Shown: positions 1-10,476 of the stretch, one piece after another
Numbering within the stretch: position 1 is the stretch's first letter
Layout of the letters: the number at the start of each line of letters is the position of its first letter
Source of the DNA: Lysinibacillus antri
Lineage (GTDB): Bacteria > Bacillota > Bacilli > Bacillales_A > Planococcaceae
DNA length: 54,467 nt
Assembly: GCF_003977595.1 (NCBI RefSeq)
Contig: NZ_RYYR01000027.1
Span: 1 to 54,467 of the forward strand
Direction: 5' to 3'
Notes under the pieces: model-generated
The model's input: only the letters and a program-made list of their open reading frames with translations
Told to the model about the DNA's origin: nothing
Database searches by the model: none
Made by a program: the position numbers and the translations under genes

Positions 1-171
1 TATTAGCTCCGGTTTCCCGGAGTTATCCCCAACTATAGGGCAGGTTGCCCACGTGTTACTCACCCGTCCGCCGCTAACCTTTAGGAGCAAGCTCCTTAAG
101 GTCCGCTCGACTTGCATGTATTAGGCACGCCGCCAGCGTTCGTCCTGAGCCAGGATCAAACTCTCCATAAA
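1..171 (-). rRNA. 16S rRNA, 5' end only (partial)
   Basis: The reverse complement contains the universal bacterial 16S 5' region, including AGAGTTTGATCCTGGCTCAG (complement at about 145-165). The gene runs off the left edge, so only about 170 nt of the 5' end are present. The mature 5' end is placed near 171 by analogy with Bacillus 16S and may be off by a few bases. It is transcribed leftward, in the same direction as nearly all genes in the window. Confidence 0.97.
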
Positions 172-321
172 AGAGAACTTGATAAAGCTCAAATTCTTTG
201 CTGGCATCAATTATGATGTCCAAATTTTGTTTCTCAACTTAATGAGAAACTTTATTTCATTAACGTTTTGTTGTTCAGTTTTCAAAGTTCATTTCGTCGC
301 CCTCTCAGAAGCAACTTTTAT
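172..321 (-). other. rrn leader with boxA-like antiterminator
   Basis: Leader between the rrn promoters and 16S. On the minus strand it holds CTTTGAAAACTGAAC (about 275-290), which resembles the Bacillus rrn boxA/NusB region. Further on, a short inverted repeat of GTTTCTC and GAGAAAC (about 232-252) could form part of the processing structure. No ORF is visible. Confidence 0.6.
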
Positions 322-350
322 ATAATATCATTTGTTTATCACTTCGTCAA
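322..350 (-). promoter_or_regulatory. rrn promoter P2 (sigma-A)
   Basis: On the minus strand TTGACG (350-345), a 17-nt spacer and TATTAT (327-322). It lies about 150 nt before 16S and is the proximal member of a tandem pair, as in Bacillus rrn operons. Confidence 0.8.
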
Positions 351-393
351 CAACTTTTTAAAATATTTCACTGTTTCGAGCGACAACTTTTAA

Positions 394-422
394 ATCATAA
401 CACCCCGACAACATTCTGTCAA
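394..422 (-). promoter_or_regulatory. rrn promoter P1 (sigma-A)
   Basis: A perfect -35 TTGACA (422-417), 17-nt spacer and TATGAT (399-394) on the minus strand, 72 nt upstream of P2. AT-rich sequence follows upstream, as expected for a rRNA UP element. A third and weaker match (TTGCTT, 17 nt, TAAATT; 497-469) lies further upstream and is not called. Confidence 0.85.
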
Positions 423-575
423 CAATGTTTTAGTTGATAATTTCAATCGCGTTTTAGCGACGTCTATTAATTTACCACTTTTACTTTATTAAAGCAAGTA
501 CTTTTTAGTAAGAGGTTACTTTTTTCATACAAAACATATTAAACACAAGCTATACCTTCTCAATAAATAGCTAAA

Positions 576-614
576 TATAAAAAGAATCGACTATGCAAAA
601 TGGCACGTCGACTC
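576..614 (-). terminator. Terminator after lysS
   Basis: Arms GAGTCGA (614-608) and TCGATTC (590-584) on the minus strand pair with one G-U, followed by a T-rich run at 583-576. It lies just past the lysS stop and insulates the rrn promoters. Confidence 0.65.
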
Positions 615-634
615 CTTTTATTATTCATTCAAGC

Positions 635-2137
<1,503 letters not shown>

Positions 2138-2141
2138 TTAA

Positions 2142-2352
2142 TTTATATGTTCCGCTATTTGTGCAGTTCATTTGTCCATAATGTACCTATTGTACACAAT
2201 TTCTGCCTTCTCTTCATCTCTTTCAATTGAAATTCAATGGTTTTGAAAAAGTTTTATAATTCAGAAATTAGTTTTCACTCCACAATTATTGCCATGTTTG
2301 TACTAAAAATATGCTTTCTATCCCATATTGAAGGGTAGGAAGGGGAAGATAT
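2142..2352. other. Divergent lysS / dinB-like intergenic region
   Basis: AT-rich spacer between divergent genes. A spaced palindrome TGTAC-aatag-GTACA lies near 2185-2200. No convincing -35/-10 pair could be assigned to either gene, so promoter positions are left open. Confidence 0.4.
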
Positions 2353-2829
2353 ATGTATCGTAAAGTAGAGGATTTTATTAACGATTGGAATCACAACTGT
2401 GCTGGAACACTATCAATCTTTGAAGCTATTACAGAGGAGAAAAAGTATCAAGCCATTGTAGTGGGACACAGTACTTTAGAGTGGCTAAGTTGGCATTTAA
2501 CAACTGCTCCAGCTTATTTCTGTGAATTAATCGGGCTATCACTTAACCTTGAACTCGATAAAGCAAGTACCCCTCCATCTATTAAAGAGATCATTGATAA
2601 CTATCGAATGATGAAAGAAACCGTAACGACGACTGTAAAAGAACAATTTACAGATGATACTCTATCAAACAACATTGATATGCATGGTCAATCAACTGCA
2701 GTAGGAGCCGTATTACGGTTAATGGTGGATCATCAAACGCATCACCACGCGCAAATGCAAGTATTACTTCGCCAAGCAGGATTAGCTATTCCTGGTGTCA
2801 TGGGGTCAACGAAAGAAGCGAGCAGATAG
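2353..2829 (+). CDS. DinB-family putative metal-dependent hydrolase
   Basis: Predicted four-helix-bundle protein of the DinB/YfiT superfamily, 158 residues. The typical metal-binding histidines can be seen: H48 in the first conserved helix (WLSWHLT) and H127 with the HHH cluster 130-132 in VDHQTHHHAQ. Members include bacillithiol S-transferase-like enzymes, but the substrate here is unknown. It is one of only three plus-strand genes, preceded by the strong Shine-Dalgarno GGAAGGGGAAG. It is not part of the B. subtilis gene order and is probably an independently acquired single-gene unit sharing a bidirectional terminator with dusB. Confidence 0.85.
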   Translation: MYRKVEDFINDWNHNCAGTLSIFEAITEEKKYQAIVVGHSTLEWLSWHLTTAPAYFCELIGLSLNLELDKASTPPSIKEIIDNYRMMKETVTTTVKEQFTDDTLSNNIDMHGQSTAVGAVLRLMVDHQTHHHAQMQVLLRQAGLAIPGVMGSTKEASR

Positions 2830-2846
2830 AAACATTACATGAATTT

Positions 2847-2893
2847 AAAAGGCATCCTCTATCAAAGAAGATAGAAAGATGCCTCTAATTTTT
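2847..2893. terminator. Bidirectional terminator, dinB-like / dusB
   Basis: Arms AGGCATCCTCTATC (2850-2863) and GATAGAAAGATGCCT (2870-2884) pair with one bulge. Flanking A and T runs give a U-tract in either direction. It serves convergent genes ending at 2829 and 2892. Confidence 0.85.
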
Positions 2894-3908
2894 ATATCGC
2901 TTCAACTTGTGAATGTTCACGATCCTCTAATTGTTCTGTTACATTATTTAGAAGTGCACGTAATTCACTCGCCGTTTCAGCTTGATTAATCGCGTTACGA
3001 ACTATGCCATTTCCGCGGATGCCTTTTAAGTACCAAGAAGCATGTTTACGCATTTCACGAACGGCCACGCTTTCCCCTTTTAATTGCATTAAACGTTCAA
3101 AGTGGAGTAAGCAAACGTCCATTTTTTCACGCACTGAAGGTTCTCGTTTTAATTCGCCTGTTTCTAAATACTGCACTGTACGATAAATCATCCACGGGTT
3201 GCCTAAAGCTGCACGTCCAATCATGACCGCATCTACACCTGTTTCTTCGATCATCCGTTTTGCGTCTTGTGGCGTTTCAACATCCCCGTTCCCAATGAAT
3301 GGGATGCTAATGTTTTTCTTTACTTCTTTTAAAACACCCCAATTTGCTTTTCCTTCGTACATTTGAACGCGTGTACGTCCGTGCATAGCAATAGCAGCTG
3401 CTCCTGCACGTTCAGCCGCCTGCGCATTCTCCACTGCAAAAATGTGTTCCTCATCCCAACCAATACGCATTTTTACACTCACCGGTTTATCAACGGCATC
3501 CACTACTGCCGAAACCATCTCGTAAATTTTGTTTGGGTCGAGTAACCATTTTGCGCCTGCTTCACATTTAATAATTTTGTTTACAGGGCAACCCATATTA
3601 ATGTCGATAATATCTGCATTTGTATTTTTGTCTACATATTTTGCTGCTTCGACTAATGTTTCTTTATCTCCACCAAAGATTTGTAGTGAAAGTGGATTTT
3701 CGCGCTCGTCGATATATAACAAATCTAATGTTTTTTGATTACGTTGGATTAATCCTTTATCACTAATCATTTCCGCATAGACTAAACCTGCTCCGAATTC
3801 CTTTACAGTTAATCGGAAAGCCGAGTTACATACACCTGCCATTGGTGCTAATACAACGCGATTGTCCAAGACGATATCACCTATTTGAAACGGTTGTTCA
3901 AAAGTCAC
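2892..3908 (-). CDS. dusB: tRNA-dihydrouridine synthase B
   Basis: FMN-dependent reductase that makes dihydrouridine in the tRNA D-loop. The family motifs are present: APMAGVCNSAFR (21-32), the catalytic Cys107 in NMGCP, MHGRT (175-179) and the FMN-phosphate segment IGRAALGNPW (230-239). The length of 338 residues fits the family. GTG is the start: AAGGAGG lies 7 nt upstream, while a nearby ATG in another frame hits a stop at once. In B. subtilis the small gene yazB separates folK from this gene; here only 51 nt lie between them, too little for yazB. Confidence 0.96.
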   Translation of the reverse strand: MTFEQPFQIGDIVLDNRVVLAPMAGVCNSAFRLTVKEFGAGLVYAEMISDKGLIQRNQKTLDLLYIDERENPLSLQIFGGDKETLVEAAKYVDKNTNADIIDINMGCPVNKIIKCEAGAKWLLDPNKIYEMVSAVVDAVDKPVSVKMRIGWDEEHIFAVENAQAAERAGAAAIAMHGRTRVQMYEGKANWGVLKEVKKNISIPFIGNGDVETPQDAKRMIEETGVDAVMIGRAALGNPWMIYRTVQYLETGELKREPSVREKMDVCLLHFERLMQLKGESVAVREMRKHASWYLKGIRGNGIVRNAINQAETASELRALLNNVTEQLEDREHSQVEAI

Positions 3909-3959
3909 TTCATTTCCTCCTTCACACTTGCTCTATTCTATCTAAACCCGTGGGCAAAA

Positions 3960-4478
3960 TTAAAATTCTAAAAACCCTTCAACACTTTTTATATCTTTCC
4001 ACTTTTTAATACCTTCCCGTTCAAGATCCATTTCTATAAGCTTTTGTTGCGCTTTTAATAAATGGTCTTGTAAAGGTGAGTTAGCAATTTCTAAAAGTGG
4101 CACTAAAACGAATGCTCTGTCAAACATTCGAGGGTGAGGAACAATTAAGTTCTCCGTTTCAATATTCTCGTGATTATAGAGCAAAATGTCAAGGTCTATA
4201 ATTCGTGGACCCCAGCGAAATTCACGAACACGCCCTAATTCATTTTCAATCGATTGACATAGTTCAAGGGTTTTTAAAGGCGACTTTGATGTTTTGATAT
4301 ATAAAGCAATATTTAAAAATGAAGGTTGATTAACAAATCCAACAGGAGCAGTTTCATAGATTGAGGATACTGCCTCCACAACAACATCTTCTTTTGTCTG
4401 TAGCATTGTTACAGCTTGTTTTAAATTTTGTTCTCGTTCCCCAATATTTGTACCTAATGATAAATAAACATTATTCAT
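3960..4478 (-). CDS. folK: 6-hydroxymethyl-7,8-dihydropterin pyrophosphokinase
   Basis: Transfers pyrophosphate from ATP to hydroxymethyl-dihydropterin in folate synthesis, supplying FolP. The HPPK signature RWGPRIIDLDILL (88-100) and the N-terminal LSLGTNIG (6-13) are clear. The length, 172 residues, is usual. Its start overlaps the end of folB by 8 nt, so the two are translationally coupled. The Shine-Dalgarno AGAGGG lies in the last codons of folB. Confidence 0.97.
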   Translation of the reverse strand: MNNVYLSLGTNIGEREQNLKQAVTMLQTKEDVVVEAVSSIYETAPVGFVNQPSFLNIALYIKTSKSPLKTLELCQSIENELGRVREFRWGPRIIDLDILLYNHENIETENLIVPHPRMFDRAFVLVPLLEIANSPLQDHLLKAQQKLIEMDLEREGIKKWKDIKSVEGFLEF

Positions 4479-4842
4479 AAAAACGCCCTCTTACTATTTC
4501 AACTGCAACTTCTTTATAGTGCCCTGGAATTGGCGGATCGGGTTTAATTACTTCTACGCGGCACCCGAAGACTTGTCCTTCATATAGAGTTGAAATTCGA
4601 GTTGCGATTGTTTCTGCAACGGCCTCGATTAGTTTAAAAGGCTTACCTTCTATAATCTCTTTGCAAATATCATAGACCCCTACATAACTAACTGTATCAT
4701 TTAGGTCATCTGTATTACCTGCTTTTTGAATATCTACAGCTAAAGAAACCGATGCTCGAAATCGTTGCCCAAGCACTGTTTCTTCTTTTAAAACCCCATG
4801 ATATCCAAAAAACTGCATGTCTCTTAAATGTATATAATCCAT
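4471..4842 (-). CDS. folB: 7,8-dihydroneopterin aldolase
   Basis: Converts dihydroneopterin to hydroxymethyl-dihydropterin and glycolaldehyde. The 123-residue protein starts MDYIHLRDMQFFGYHG, the family N-terminus. It has the conserved YHG (14-16) and the Lys-Pro-Asp-Pro-Pro segment near residue 100 with the catalytic lysine. AAGGAG sits 7 nt before the ATG. It lies between folP and folK in the conserved order. Confidence 0.96.
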   Translation of the reverse strand: MDYIHLRDMQFFGYHGVLKEETVLGQRFRASVSLAVDIQKAGNTDDLNDTVSYVGVYDICKEIIEGKPFKLIEAVAETIATRISTLYEGQVFGCRVEVIKPDPPIPGHYKEVAVEIVRGRFYE

Positions 4843-4856
4843 TGTTTACTCCTTAC

Positions 4857-5720
4857 CTAATGTCGTGATGGTAGTTCTTCATTTACGATAAATTTCCCCA
4901 TTAAGGCGTCCATCATTTTCACCGTACGCGCTACTTCTTTTACATCATGTACACGCATAATATGACAGCCTTTCATAGCCCCAAAAGCACATGTGGCTGC
5001 TGTTCCTTCCACTCGTTCGTCTAAAGGGACATTTAAAATCGTACCAATCATCCGTTTACGAGATGTAGCAAGTAGTACGGGGTAGCCTATATCCACAAGC
5101 TCATCTAAGCGTTGCATTGTTTCGATACTTTGTTGAAGATTTTTTACAAACCCTATTCCTGGATCTAAGATGATATGTTCATCGGGTACGCCCGCATTTT
5201 TTACAATGGCGATACTTTCTTGTAAATCCGCCATATAATCCTCGAAGTAGTTTGTGTAAGGCTTCTCCACCCGATTATGCATCAAAATAATTGGCACGTT
5301 AAAATCAGCTGCTACTCTCGCTATTTCAGGATCTGCTTTTGCCCCCCATATATCATTAATCATATGGGCCCCTGCTTCAATTGCAGCTTTTGCCACAGCA
5401 GATTTATACGTATCAATGGAGATAATCACTTGTACTTCCTCTAAAATCGCTTTAATCACAGGCACAACCCGACTAATTTCTTCCTCGTCGGAAATACGTG
5501 TATAACCTGGTCGTGTAGATTCTCCACCAATATCAATGATTTTCGCACCATTTGCCACCATTTCCTTTGCATGACGAACAGCACCTTCAAGGGAATCATA
5601 CTTTCCACCATCCGAAAAGGAATCGGGCGTTACATTTAAAATCCCCATAATAAATGTCTCTTTTGTATAGTCTAGTTCTATATTATTCATGACTAAAGGT
5701 GTCGGATATTTCGTTAGCAT
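4857..5720 (-). CDS. folP: Dihydropteroate synthase
   Basis: Joins p-aminobenzoate to hydroxymethyl-dihydropterin pyrophosphate; the sulfonamide target. The signatures NVTPDSFSDGG (29-39) and IGGESTRPG (64-72) and a C-terminal segment ending RVHDVKE (260-266) are present. The start at 5720 lies 3 nt after the pabC stop, with AGAGGC in the pabC tail as the ribosome site. An internal ATG at codon 11 has no better site. The upstream pabC is kept, but pabA and pabB are not in this cluster. Confidence 0.97.
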   Translation of the reverse strand: MLTKYPTPLVMNNIELDYTKETFIMGILNVTPDSFSDGGKYDSLEGAVRHAKEMVANGAKIIDIGGESTRPGYTRISDEEEISRVVPVIKAILEEVQVIISIDTYKSAVAKAAIEAGAHMINDIWGAKADPEIARVAADFNVPIILMHNRVEKPYTNYFEDYMADLQESIAIVKNAGVPDEHIILDPGIGFVKNLQQSIETMQRLDELVDIGYPVLLATSRKRMIGTILNVPLDERVEGTAATCAFGAMKGCHIMRVHDVKEVARTVKMMDALMGKFIVNEELPSRH

Positions 5721-5723
5721 AGC

Positions 5724-6572
5724 TTAGCCTCTTTTCATTGTTTGAATAATCTCCTCTATGTATGCGTGATGAAGACGTTGATACACCGGCCCACTTTCCC
5801 CTAGAAATTTTGTTCTTCCTATCTTAGAAATTGGAACAAGTTCTTCAATGGAGTTGGTAACAAAACATTCATACGCGTTTTCTACATCACTTTTAATAAA
5901 TATATCTTCCACTACCGGAATGCCAAATTGTTGTGCTGCATGAATAACCCATTGCCTTGTAATACCTGGTACAATTCCTGCTACAAGGGACGGTGTATAA
6001 AGTATACCATCTCGAACCCAAAATATATTTGATTTCACTCCTTCAGCAACGAGTCCTTTCGATGTAAGGAAAAATCCTTCTGTTGTATCGAGGTTGTCTA
6101 TTTCAAAGCGAGCAAGTATATTGTTACCGAAGTGGTGGGATTTAAAGCGTGTATGTTGCTCTGGGGTATTTCGTCTCGTTTTTAGCCAAATTGCTTTCTT
6201 TTCCGTTCCCCGTTTTCTTAAAGGTAGTGCCTCTTGAAAAAGAATTACATTTGGATTTTTGTATTGTAATGGAAATGAATCCATAGCCGTTCCAGCTGAA
6301 ACATTTAAACGGAACACACTATCCTTATTAGATCCTCGCTTTAATAATTCAAAAATGGCATTTTCAATACTTTTTATTGTATACGGCATCGAAATTCGAT
6401 AATGGTTTAATGAACTACAGAGTCGGTTAAAATGTTCTTCCAATAAAATCGCTCGACCTTGATACGTTCGAAATACTTCAAAAAACCCTAAACCATATAA
6501 AAACCCATGATCAAAAGGTGAAATGTGGACATCTCTTTCATCAATAACTTTTCCATTAACCCAACAATACAT
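5724..6572 (-). CDS. pabC: 4-amino-4-deoxychorismate lyase (class IV aminotransferase)
   Basis: PLP enzyme that releases p-aminobenzoate from aminodeoxychorismate. The PLP lysine is probably Lys144 (in RFKSHHFGNN), with the fold-type IV segments GLVAEGVKSNIFW and VPGITRQWVI later on. ATG at 6572 is chosen over an in-frame TTG at 6575 because GAGAGGGG has better spacing to it. D-amino acid or branched-chain aminotransferases share the fold; the folate context supports PabC. The two genes for the upstream enzyme, pabB and pabA, which precede pabC in B. subtilis, are absent here. Confidence 0.88.
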   Translation of the reverse strand: MYCWVNGKVIDERDVHISPFDHGFLYGLGFFEVFRTYQGRAILLEEHFNRLCSSLNHYRISMPYTIKSIENAIFELLKRGSNKDSVFRLNVSAGTAMDSFPLQYKNPNVILFQEALPLRKRGTEKKAIWLKTRRNTPEQHTRFKSHHFGNNILARFEIDNLDTTEGFFLTSKGLVAEGVKSNIFWVRDGILYTPSLVAGIVPGITRQWVIHAAQQFGIPVVEDIFIKSDVENAYECFVTNSIEELVPISKIGRTKFLGESGPVYQRLHHAYIEEIIQTMKRG

Positions 6573-6660
6573 CAACGAAACCCCTCTCTAAAAGAAAATG
6601 GATTTTACATGAAGATAGCATAATTATTCGGGCCCAAACAAATGATATTAAAAAATTTCA

Positions 6661-6700
6661 CATAAAAAATCGACACTACCTTCTAAAAGGTAATGCCGAT
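6661..6700 (-). terminator. Terminator after cysK
   Basis: A 14-bp stem (6700-6687 with 6682-6669) containing one G-U and one mismatch, a 4-nt loop and a T-rich 3' flank at 6668-6661 on the minus strand. It separates cysK from the folate genes. Confidence 0.75.
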
Positions 6701-6712
6701 GATGCTTAAAGA

Positions 6713-7642
6713 TTAGTCTTCAAAGTTGTATAGCGCTGTTGATAAATAACGTTCACCGTTTGATGGAACAACTGCTAAAACGTTTGATCCTTTACCAAGA
6801 CGTTTTGCTGTTTCGATTGCTGCGTGAATTGCTGCACCAGAAGAAATACCTACTAAAATCCCTTCTTCTTGACCAGTTTTACGCGCAACTTCAAATGCCG
6901 TTTCGTTTTCAACTTGGAATACTGAGTTGTAGATTTCAGTGTTTAATACACCTGGTACGAAACCTGCACCAATACCTTGGATTTTGTGTGAACCAGGGTT
7001 ACCACCAGAAAGTACTGGAGAATCTTTTGGTTCTACTGCGATAATTTCGATTTCAGGATATTTTTGACGTAATACTTCACCAGCACCTGTAATTGTACCA
7101 CCAGTACCAATACCCGCTACAAATGCATCTAATTTAACACCTTCAAATGCTTCAACGATTTCCGGACCTGTTGTTAGACGGTGTACCTCTGCGTTTGCTT
7201 GGTTTTCAAATTGTTGTGGTAAGAAGTAGCCATTTTCTTCAGCTAAACTTTTCGCTTTGGCAATAGCACCTTTCATACCCTCTGGACCAGGTGTTAATAC
7301 TAATTCTGCACCATATGCACGAAGTAATTTACGACGTTCGATACTCATTGTTTCTGGCATTACTAAGATTGCACGGTAGCCTTTCGCAGCAGCGATCATC
7401 GCTAAGCCAATACCTGTGTTACCAGAAGTTGGTTCGATGATTGTGCCACCTGCTTGTAGTTTACCTTCTTTTTCTGCAGCTTCGATCATTGCAAGGGCGA
7501 TACGGTCTTTTACAGAACTACCTGGGTTGAAGAATTCTAACTTCACCCATACTGTGCCTTCGTTTTCTGAAGTTGCATGATTTAATTTTACGATCGGTGT
7601 ACGGCCTACTAATTCTGTAATTGAATTTGCTAATTTACTCAT
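6713..7642 (-). CDS. cysK: Cysteine synthase (O-acetylserine sulfhydrylase A)
   Basis: PLP enzyme converting O-acetylserine and sulfide to cysteine. PLP Lys45 lies in SSVKDRI, the phosphate/substrate loop PTSGNTG is at 70-76, and [10 protein letters not shown] follows in the second half. It has 309 residues, as normal. It has its own promoter and terminator. In B. subtilis CysK also acts as co-repressor partner of CymR, and a palindromic leader here may be the matching operator. Confidence 0.98.
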   Translation of the reverse strand: MSKLANSITELVGRTPIVKLNHATSENEGTVWVKLEFFNPGSSVKDRIALAMIEAAEKEGKLQAGGTIIEPTSGNTGIGLAMIAAAKGYRAILVMPETMSIERRKLLRAYGAELVLTPGPEGMKGAIAKAKSLAEENGYFLPQQFENQANAEVHRLTTGPEIVEAFEGVKLDAFVAGIGTGGTITGAGEVLRQKYPEIEIIAVEPKDSPVLSGGNPGSHKIQGIGAGFVPGVLNTEIYNSVFQVENETAFEVARKTGQEEGILVGISSGAAIHAAIETAKRLGKGSNVLAVVPSNGERYLSTALYNFED

Positions 7643-7666
7643 AATTTCATCCCTCTCCCTTAATTC

Positions 7667-7693
7667 CCTACTATATTGATAGGTTTTACCTAT
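7667..7693 (-). promoter_or_regulatory. Candidate operator in cysK leader
   Basis: On the minus strand a perfect spaced palindrome ATAGGT-aaa-ACCTAT (7693-7679) lies just after the -10 box, followed by ATAGTAGGGAAT. Its place between transcription start and cysK suits an Rrf2-type repressor such as CymR. The identity of the factor is inference. Confidence 0.45.
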
Positions 7694-7698
7694 TTAGT

Positions 7699-7727
7699 AT
7701 ATTACCAACAATTGCCCGTTGCGTCAA
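7699..7727 (-). promoter_or_regulatory. cysK promoter (sigma-A)
   Basis: TTGACG (7727-7722), 17-nt spacer, TAATAT (7704-7699) on the minus strand, about 57 nt before the cysK start codon. Confidence 0.8.
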
Positions 7728-7759
7728 TGCGTAGATCTAAATATTAAGAATTTTTAATA

Positions 7760-8725
7760 TTAATGGCTGTTTTGGGATTCACCGTAAAACCAAGTGGCAT
7801 CAAATTCTTTCCAAAAGGCTTCTGGTGAAATAGAAGCAGGTAATTGTTCCATCGCTAATACCCTTTCAATATGATCCTTTACGTCTTCATATGTAAAGGA
7901 TTTGCCTTCATTTACTTCCTCTACTTTAAGTATGCCATAACGCCCATCACTCATTACAAAGGGATTACTAATCTCATTTGCTTTTAAGCCTTTCACCGCT
8001 TTTTGAATACTTTGGTCAATATTCGCTTGATCTGTTGTAATATACCCTATCGATCCTCCAAGGCTTGCCGATGAGGCATCAAGGGATCGTTCCCTTGCCA
8101 GTACGGAGAAATCCGAACCATCGTTTAACTCCTTTTGAACACTTTCTGCTGCTTCTTTCGATTCCGTAATAATTATGCTTGTACGATATGTAGTCGGAAT
8201 ATTAAAGAGTGATTGATTATCCTCGTAATACTGAGCAACTTCTTCAATATCTATTAATATATCTTTTGTTAAAACTTTTTCTAAAATCAATTGGGCAGTC
8301 ACTTTTTCGCGAAGTTGTTCGTCTGTTAACTGTTGAATTGTCGTATCGGTTGTATCTTGCGCCGATCGGATTAAGGCAATTTCAAGATCAACTTCTTTAT
8401 CCGATACTTCAATATTATTTTTCTTTGCAGCCTTTTTCATAACCGCTTCATTCACTAATGTTTGCAATGTTTCTTTTCCGTAACGGCTTTCCATCGCTGC
8501 CATCCATTGTTGCTTTGTGATTTCCTCTGTATCAACGGTAGCGACAATTTCGCCGCCACCATTGTCTTTATCCCCATCTGGCCAAAGCCAAAGAATAAAC
8601 CAGAGAATATTACCGGTAAAAAGAATTGCTATTAAAGTTAATACAGGTTTTGTTTTTAATCTTCTTTGAGACAGTGGCGTTTTGTTCGTTGATTGATTTT
8701 GATAATTACTGTGCTTGGATTTCAT
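7760..8725 (-). CDS. Membrane-anchored PrsA/PpiC-type peptidyl-prolyl isomerase (YacD-like)
   Basis: 321 residues: a basic N-terminus, one transmembrane anchor (about 28-48), an N-terminal SurA/PrsA-like helical part, then a parvulin domain (about 175-270, with [11 protein letters not shown] and GGSIGYI). There is no lipobox cysteine, so it is a signal-anchor protein rather than a PrsA lipoprotein. The position after hslO is that of yacD in B. subtilis. Its start overlaps the hslO end by 20 nt, with AAAGG inside hslO as ribosome site. A role in extracytoplasmic protein folding is inferred; no substrate is known. Confidence 0.88.
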   Translation of the reverse strand: MKSKHSNYQNQSTNKTPLSQRRLKTKPVLTLIAILFTGNILWFILWLWPDGDKDNGGGEIVATVDTEEITKQQWMAAMESRYGKETLQTLVNEAVMKKAAKKNNIEVSDKEVDLEIALIRSAQDTTDTTIQQLTDEQLREKVTAQLILEKVLTKDILIDIEEVAQYYEDNQSLFNIPTTYRTSIIITESKEAAESVQKELNDGSDFSVLARERSLDASSASLGGSIGYITTDQANIDQSIQKAVKGLKANEISNPFVMSDGRYGILKVEEVNEGKSFTYEDVKDHIERVLAMEQLPASISPEAFWKEFDATWFYGESQNSH

Positions 8726-9590
8726 CGATGAAACCTTTTAACTCTTGTTTATCGAAATTGTATTTTTCTAAGCAGAAATGACACTCCGCTTCTGCACCGC
8801 CGTCTTCATCGATCATTTCTTGAATTTCTTGCGCTCCTAGACTTACAATTGCTGCACCAAAACGCTCTTTAGAACATTGACACTTAAATTCAATTGGCAT
8901 TGAGTTTAAGATTTGGACATTCCCTGCCCCAAGTACTGCTTCCAAAATTTCTTCTGGCGTTAAACCTTTTTCAATCATTTTTGATACAGGTTCGATTGTT
9001 TTTAAATGTTGCTCAATTTCAGAAATTGTTTCTTCATCACAGCCAGGCATAAGTTGCAGAATAAATCCACCTGAAGCTAACACCGTATTATCTGGATTTA
9101 CTAATACACCTAAACCAACCGAAGAAGGTACTTGCTCGGAAACAGCAAAGTAATATGTAAAGTCTTCAGCAATTTCCCCGGAAACGATTGGCGTTTGACC
9201 AGAGAACATATCACGTAATCCCAAATCCTTAACGATCGTAATAGCGCCTTCTGTTCCAACTGCACGTCGAACATCTAGTTTCCCAGCATTATTTAATTCA
9301 AAATGCACTTGAGGATTCGTTACAAAGCCACGCACTTCCCCTTTTGCATTAGAGTCGACAATAATGGGACCAATTGGACCGTTTCCTTCAATTTTTATAG
9401 TTAGTTTATCTTCACCTTTTAGCATTGAACCCATAATAACGCCCGCTGTAATAGAACGCCCTAAAGCGGCAGTTGTTGTTGGCCACGTATTATGACGGCG
9501 TTGTGCCTCTCCAACCGTTTCAGTAGTTCGCGCTGCAAAAGCACGTACATTCCCATTAAATCCTAAACCTCTTACTAAATAATCACTCAT
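8706..9590 (-). CDS. hslO: Redox-regulated chaperone Hsp33
   Basis: Holdase activated by oxidation. The C-terminal zinc switch is intact: C237-x-C239 (KCQCS) and C270-x2-C273 (CHFC). The length, 294 residues, fits. It lies between coaX and the PpiC-type gene, as in B. subtilis. AGGA 10 nt upstream supports the ATG at 9590. A dispersed repeat lies just upstream, between coaX and this gene. Confidence 0.97.
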   Translation of the reverse strand: MSDYLVRGLGFNGNVRAFAARTTETVGEAQRRHNTWPTTTAALGRSITAGVIMGSMLKGEDKLTIKIEGNGPIGPIIVDSNAKGEVRGFVTNPQVHFELNNAGKLDVRRAVGTEGAITIVKDLGLRDMFSGQTPIVSGEIAEDFTYYFAVSEQVPSSVGLGVLVNPDNTVLASGGFILQLMPGCDEETISEIEQHLKTIEPVSKMIEKGLTPEEILEAVLGAGNVQILNSMPIEFKCQCSKERFGAAIVSLGAQEIQEMIDEDGGAEAECHFCLEKYNFDKQELKGFIDEIQAQ

Positions 9591-9629
9591 GTTGTATATT
9601 TCCTCATTTCATATTGATTTTTATTAGAA

Positions 9630-9702
9630 AAGCGGAAGGCGTTCGCCAGCTGTAAAAAGCGTAAGACGTTCATTCAACCGACACCTGAAGCTAGCCCACT
9701 AT
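9630..9702. repeat. Dispersed intergenic repeat, copy 1
   Basis: Plus-strand left motif GAAAAGCGGAAGGCGTTCGC (9633-9652), GCGTAAGACGTTCATTC further on, and a right part GAAGCTAGCCCACT (9687-9700). It shares its core with copies near 23565, 34960 and 37395. GGCGTTCGCC is a perfect palindrome. It fills the coaX-hslO gap. Confidence 0.8.
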
Positions 9703-10476
9703 TCATTCTTTCTTATTCAATTTATAGATGACATATAGTCCTTTTAATGTAAGAAGTGGATCCACTATATCAATCATCGTTGTTTCACTGGAAATTAAAT
9801 TTGCTAAATCTCCTGTTGCAATAACGAAAGGATCTTCCTTCATTAATTCTTTCATTCTGCTGACAATCCCTTCAACTTGCCCAACAAATCCATATACTAC
9901 ACCCGATTGCATAGCAGAAATGGTGTTTTTCCCTATAATATTTGTTGGTCGATTGATTTCGATGCGAGGTAATTTTGATGCTTTGGCAAAAAGTGCTTCT
10001 GTGGAAATTGCAATCCCAGGCGCAATTGCCCCACCCATGTAATCGCCTTTTTCATTTATATAACAATAGGTAGTCGCAGTACCGAAATCTACAATAACGA
10101 GTGGCTTTCCTTTATATTCAGCAAGGGCCGCGACTGCATTCACAATACGATCTGCCCCAACTTCTCTAGGATTTTCATACTTGATGTTTAATCCAGTTTT
10201 TACACCTGGCCCAACAATCATCGGTTTTACTTGAAAGTATTTTCGGCACATTTCATCTAATGCATACATAATTGGTGGTACAACGGAGGAGATAATTATT
10301 CCCTTCACTTGGTCAAAGGCAATGTCTACGTGTGAAAAGAATCCTTTTAATTGCATTGCATATTCATCTTCTGTTTTATTTGGATTTGTCTCTATTCGAA
10401 AGTGATATGCTAATTTGTCATTATTATATATCCCTATAGCAATTTTTGAGTTTGCAACATTAAGTACAAGAATCAT
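9703..10476 (-). CDS. coaX: Type III pantothenate kinase with altered phosphate loop
   Basis: First step of coenzyme A synthesis in the family. The 257-residue body is typical: [21 protein letters not shown] (93-113 region, Asp109), [11 protein letters not shown] (129-139) and SAMQSG (187-192). The first glycine-rich motif, normally Asp-x-Gly-Asn, reads LNVANS: codon 6 is AAT (Asn) and codon 8 GCA (Ala). Later the usual Thr-Gly-Gly reads TGD (221-223). Asp6 is part of the phosphate/metal site in known CoaX proteins, so activity is uncertain. The ribosome site is also weak. The frame is otherwise fully open. Confidence 0.9.
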   Translation of the reverse strand: MILVLNVANSKIAIGIYNNDKLAYHFRIETNPNKTEDEYAMQLKGFFSHVDIAFDQVKGIIISSVVPPIMYALDEMCRKYFQVKPMIVGPGVKTGLNIKYENPREVGADRIVNAVAALAEYKGKPLVIVDFGTATTYCYINEKGDYMGGAIAPGIAISTEALFAKASKLPRIEINRPTNIIGKNTISAMQSGVVYGFVGQVEGIVSRMKELMKEDPFVIATGDLANLISSETTMIDIVDPLLTLKGLYVIYKLNKKE

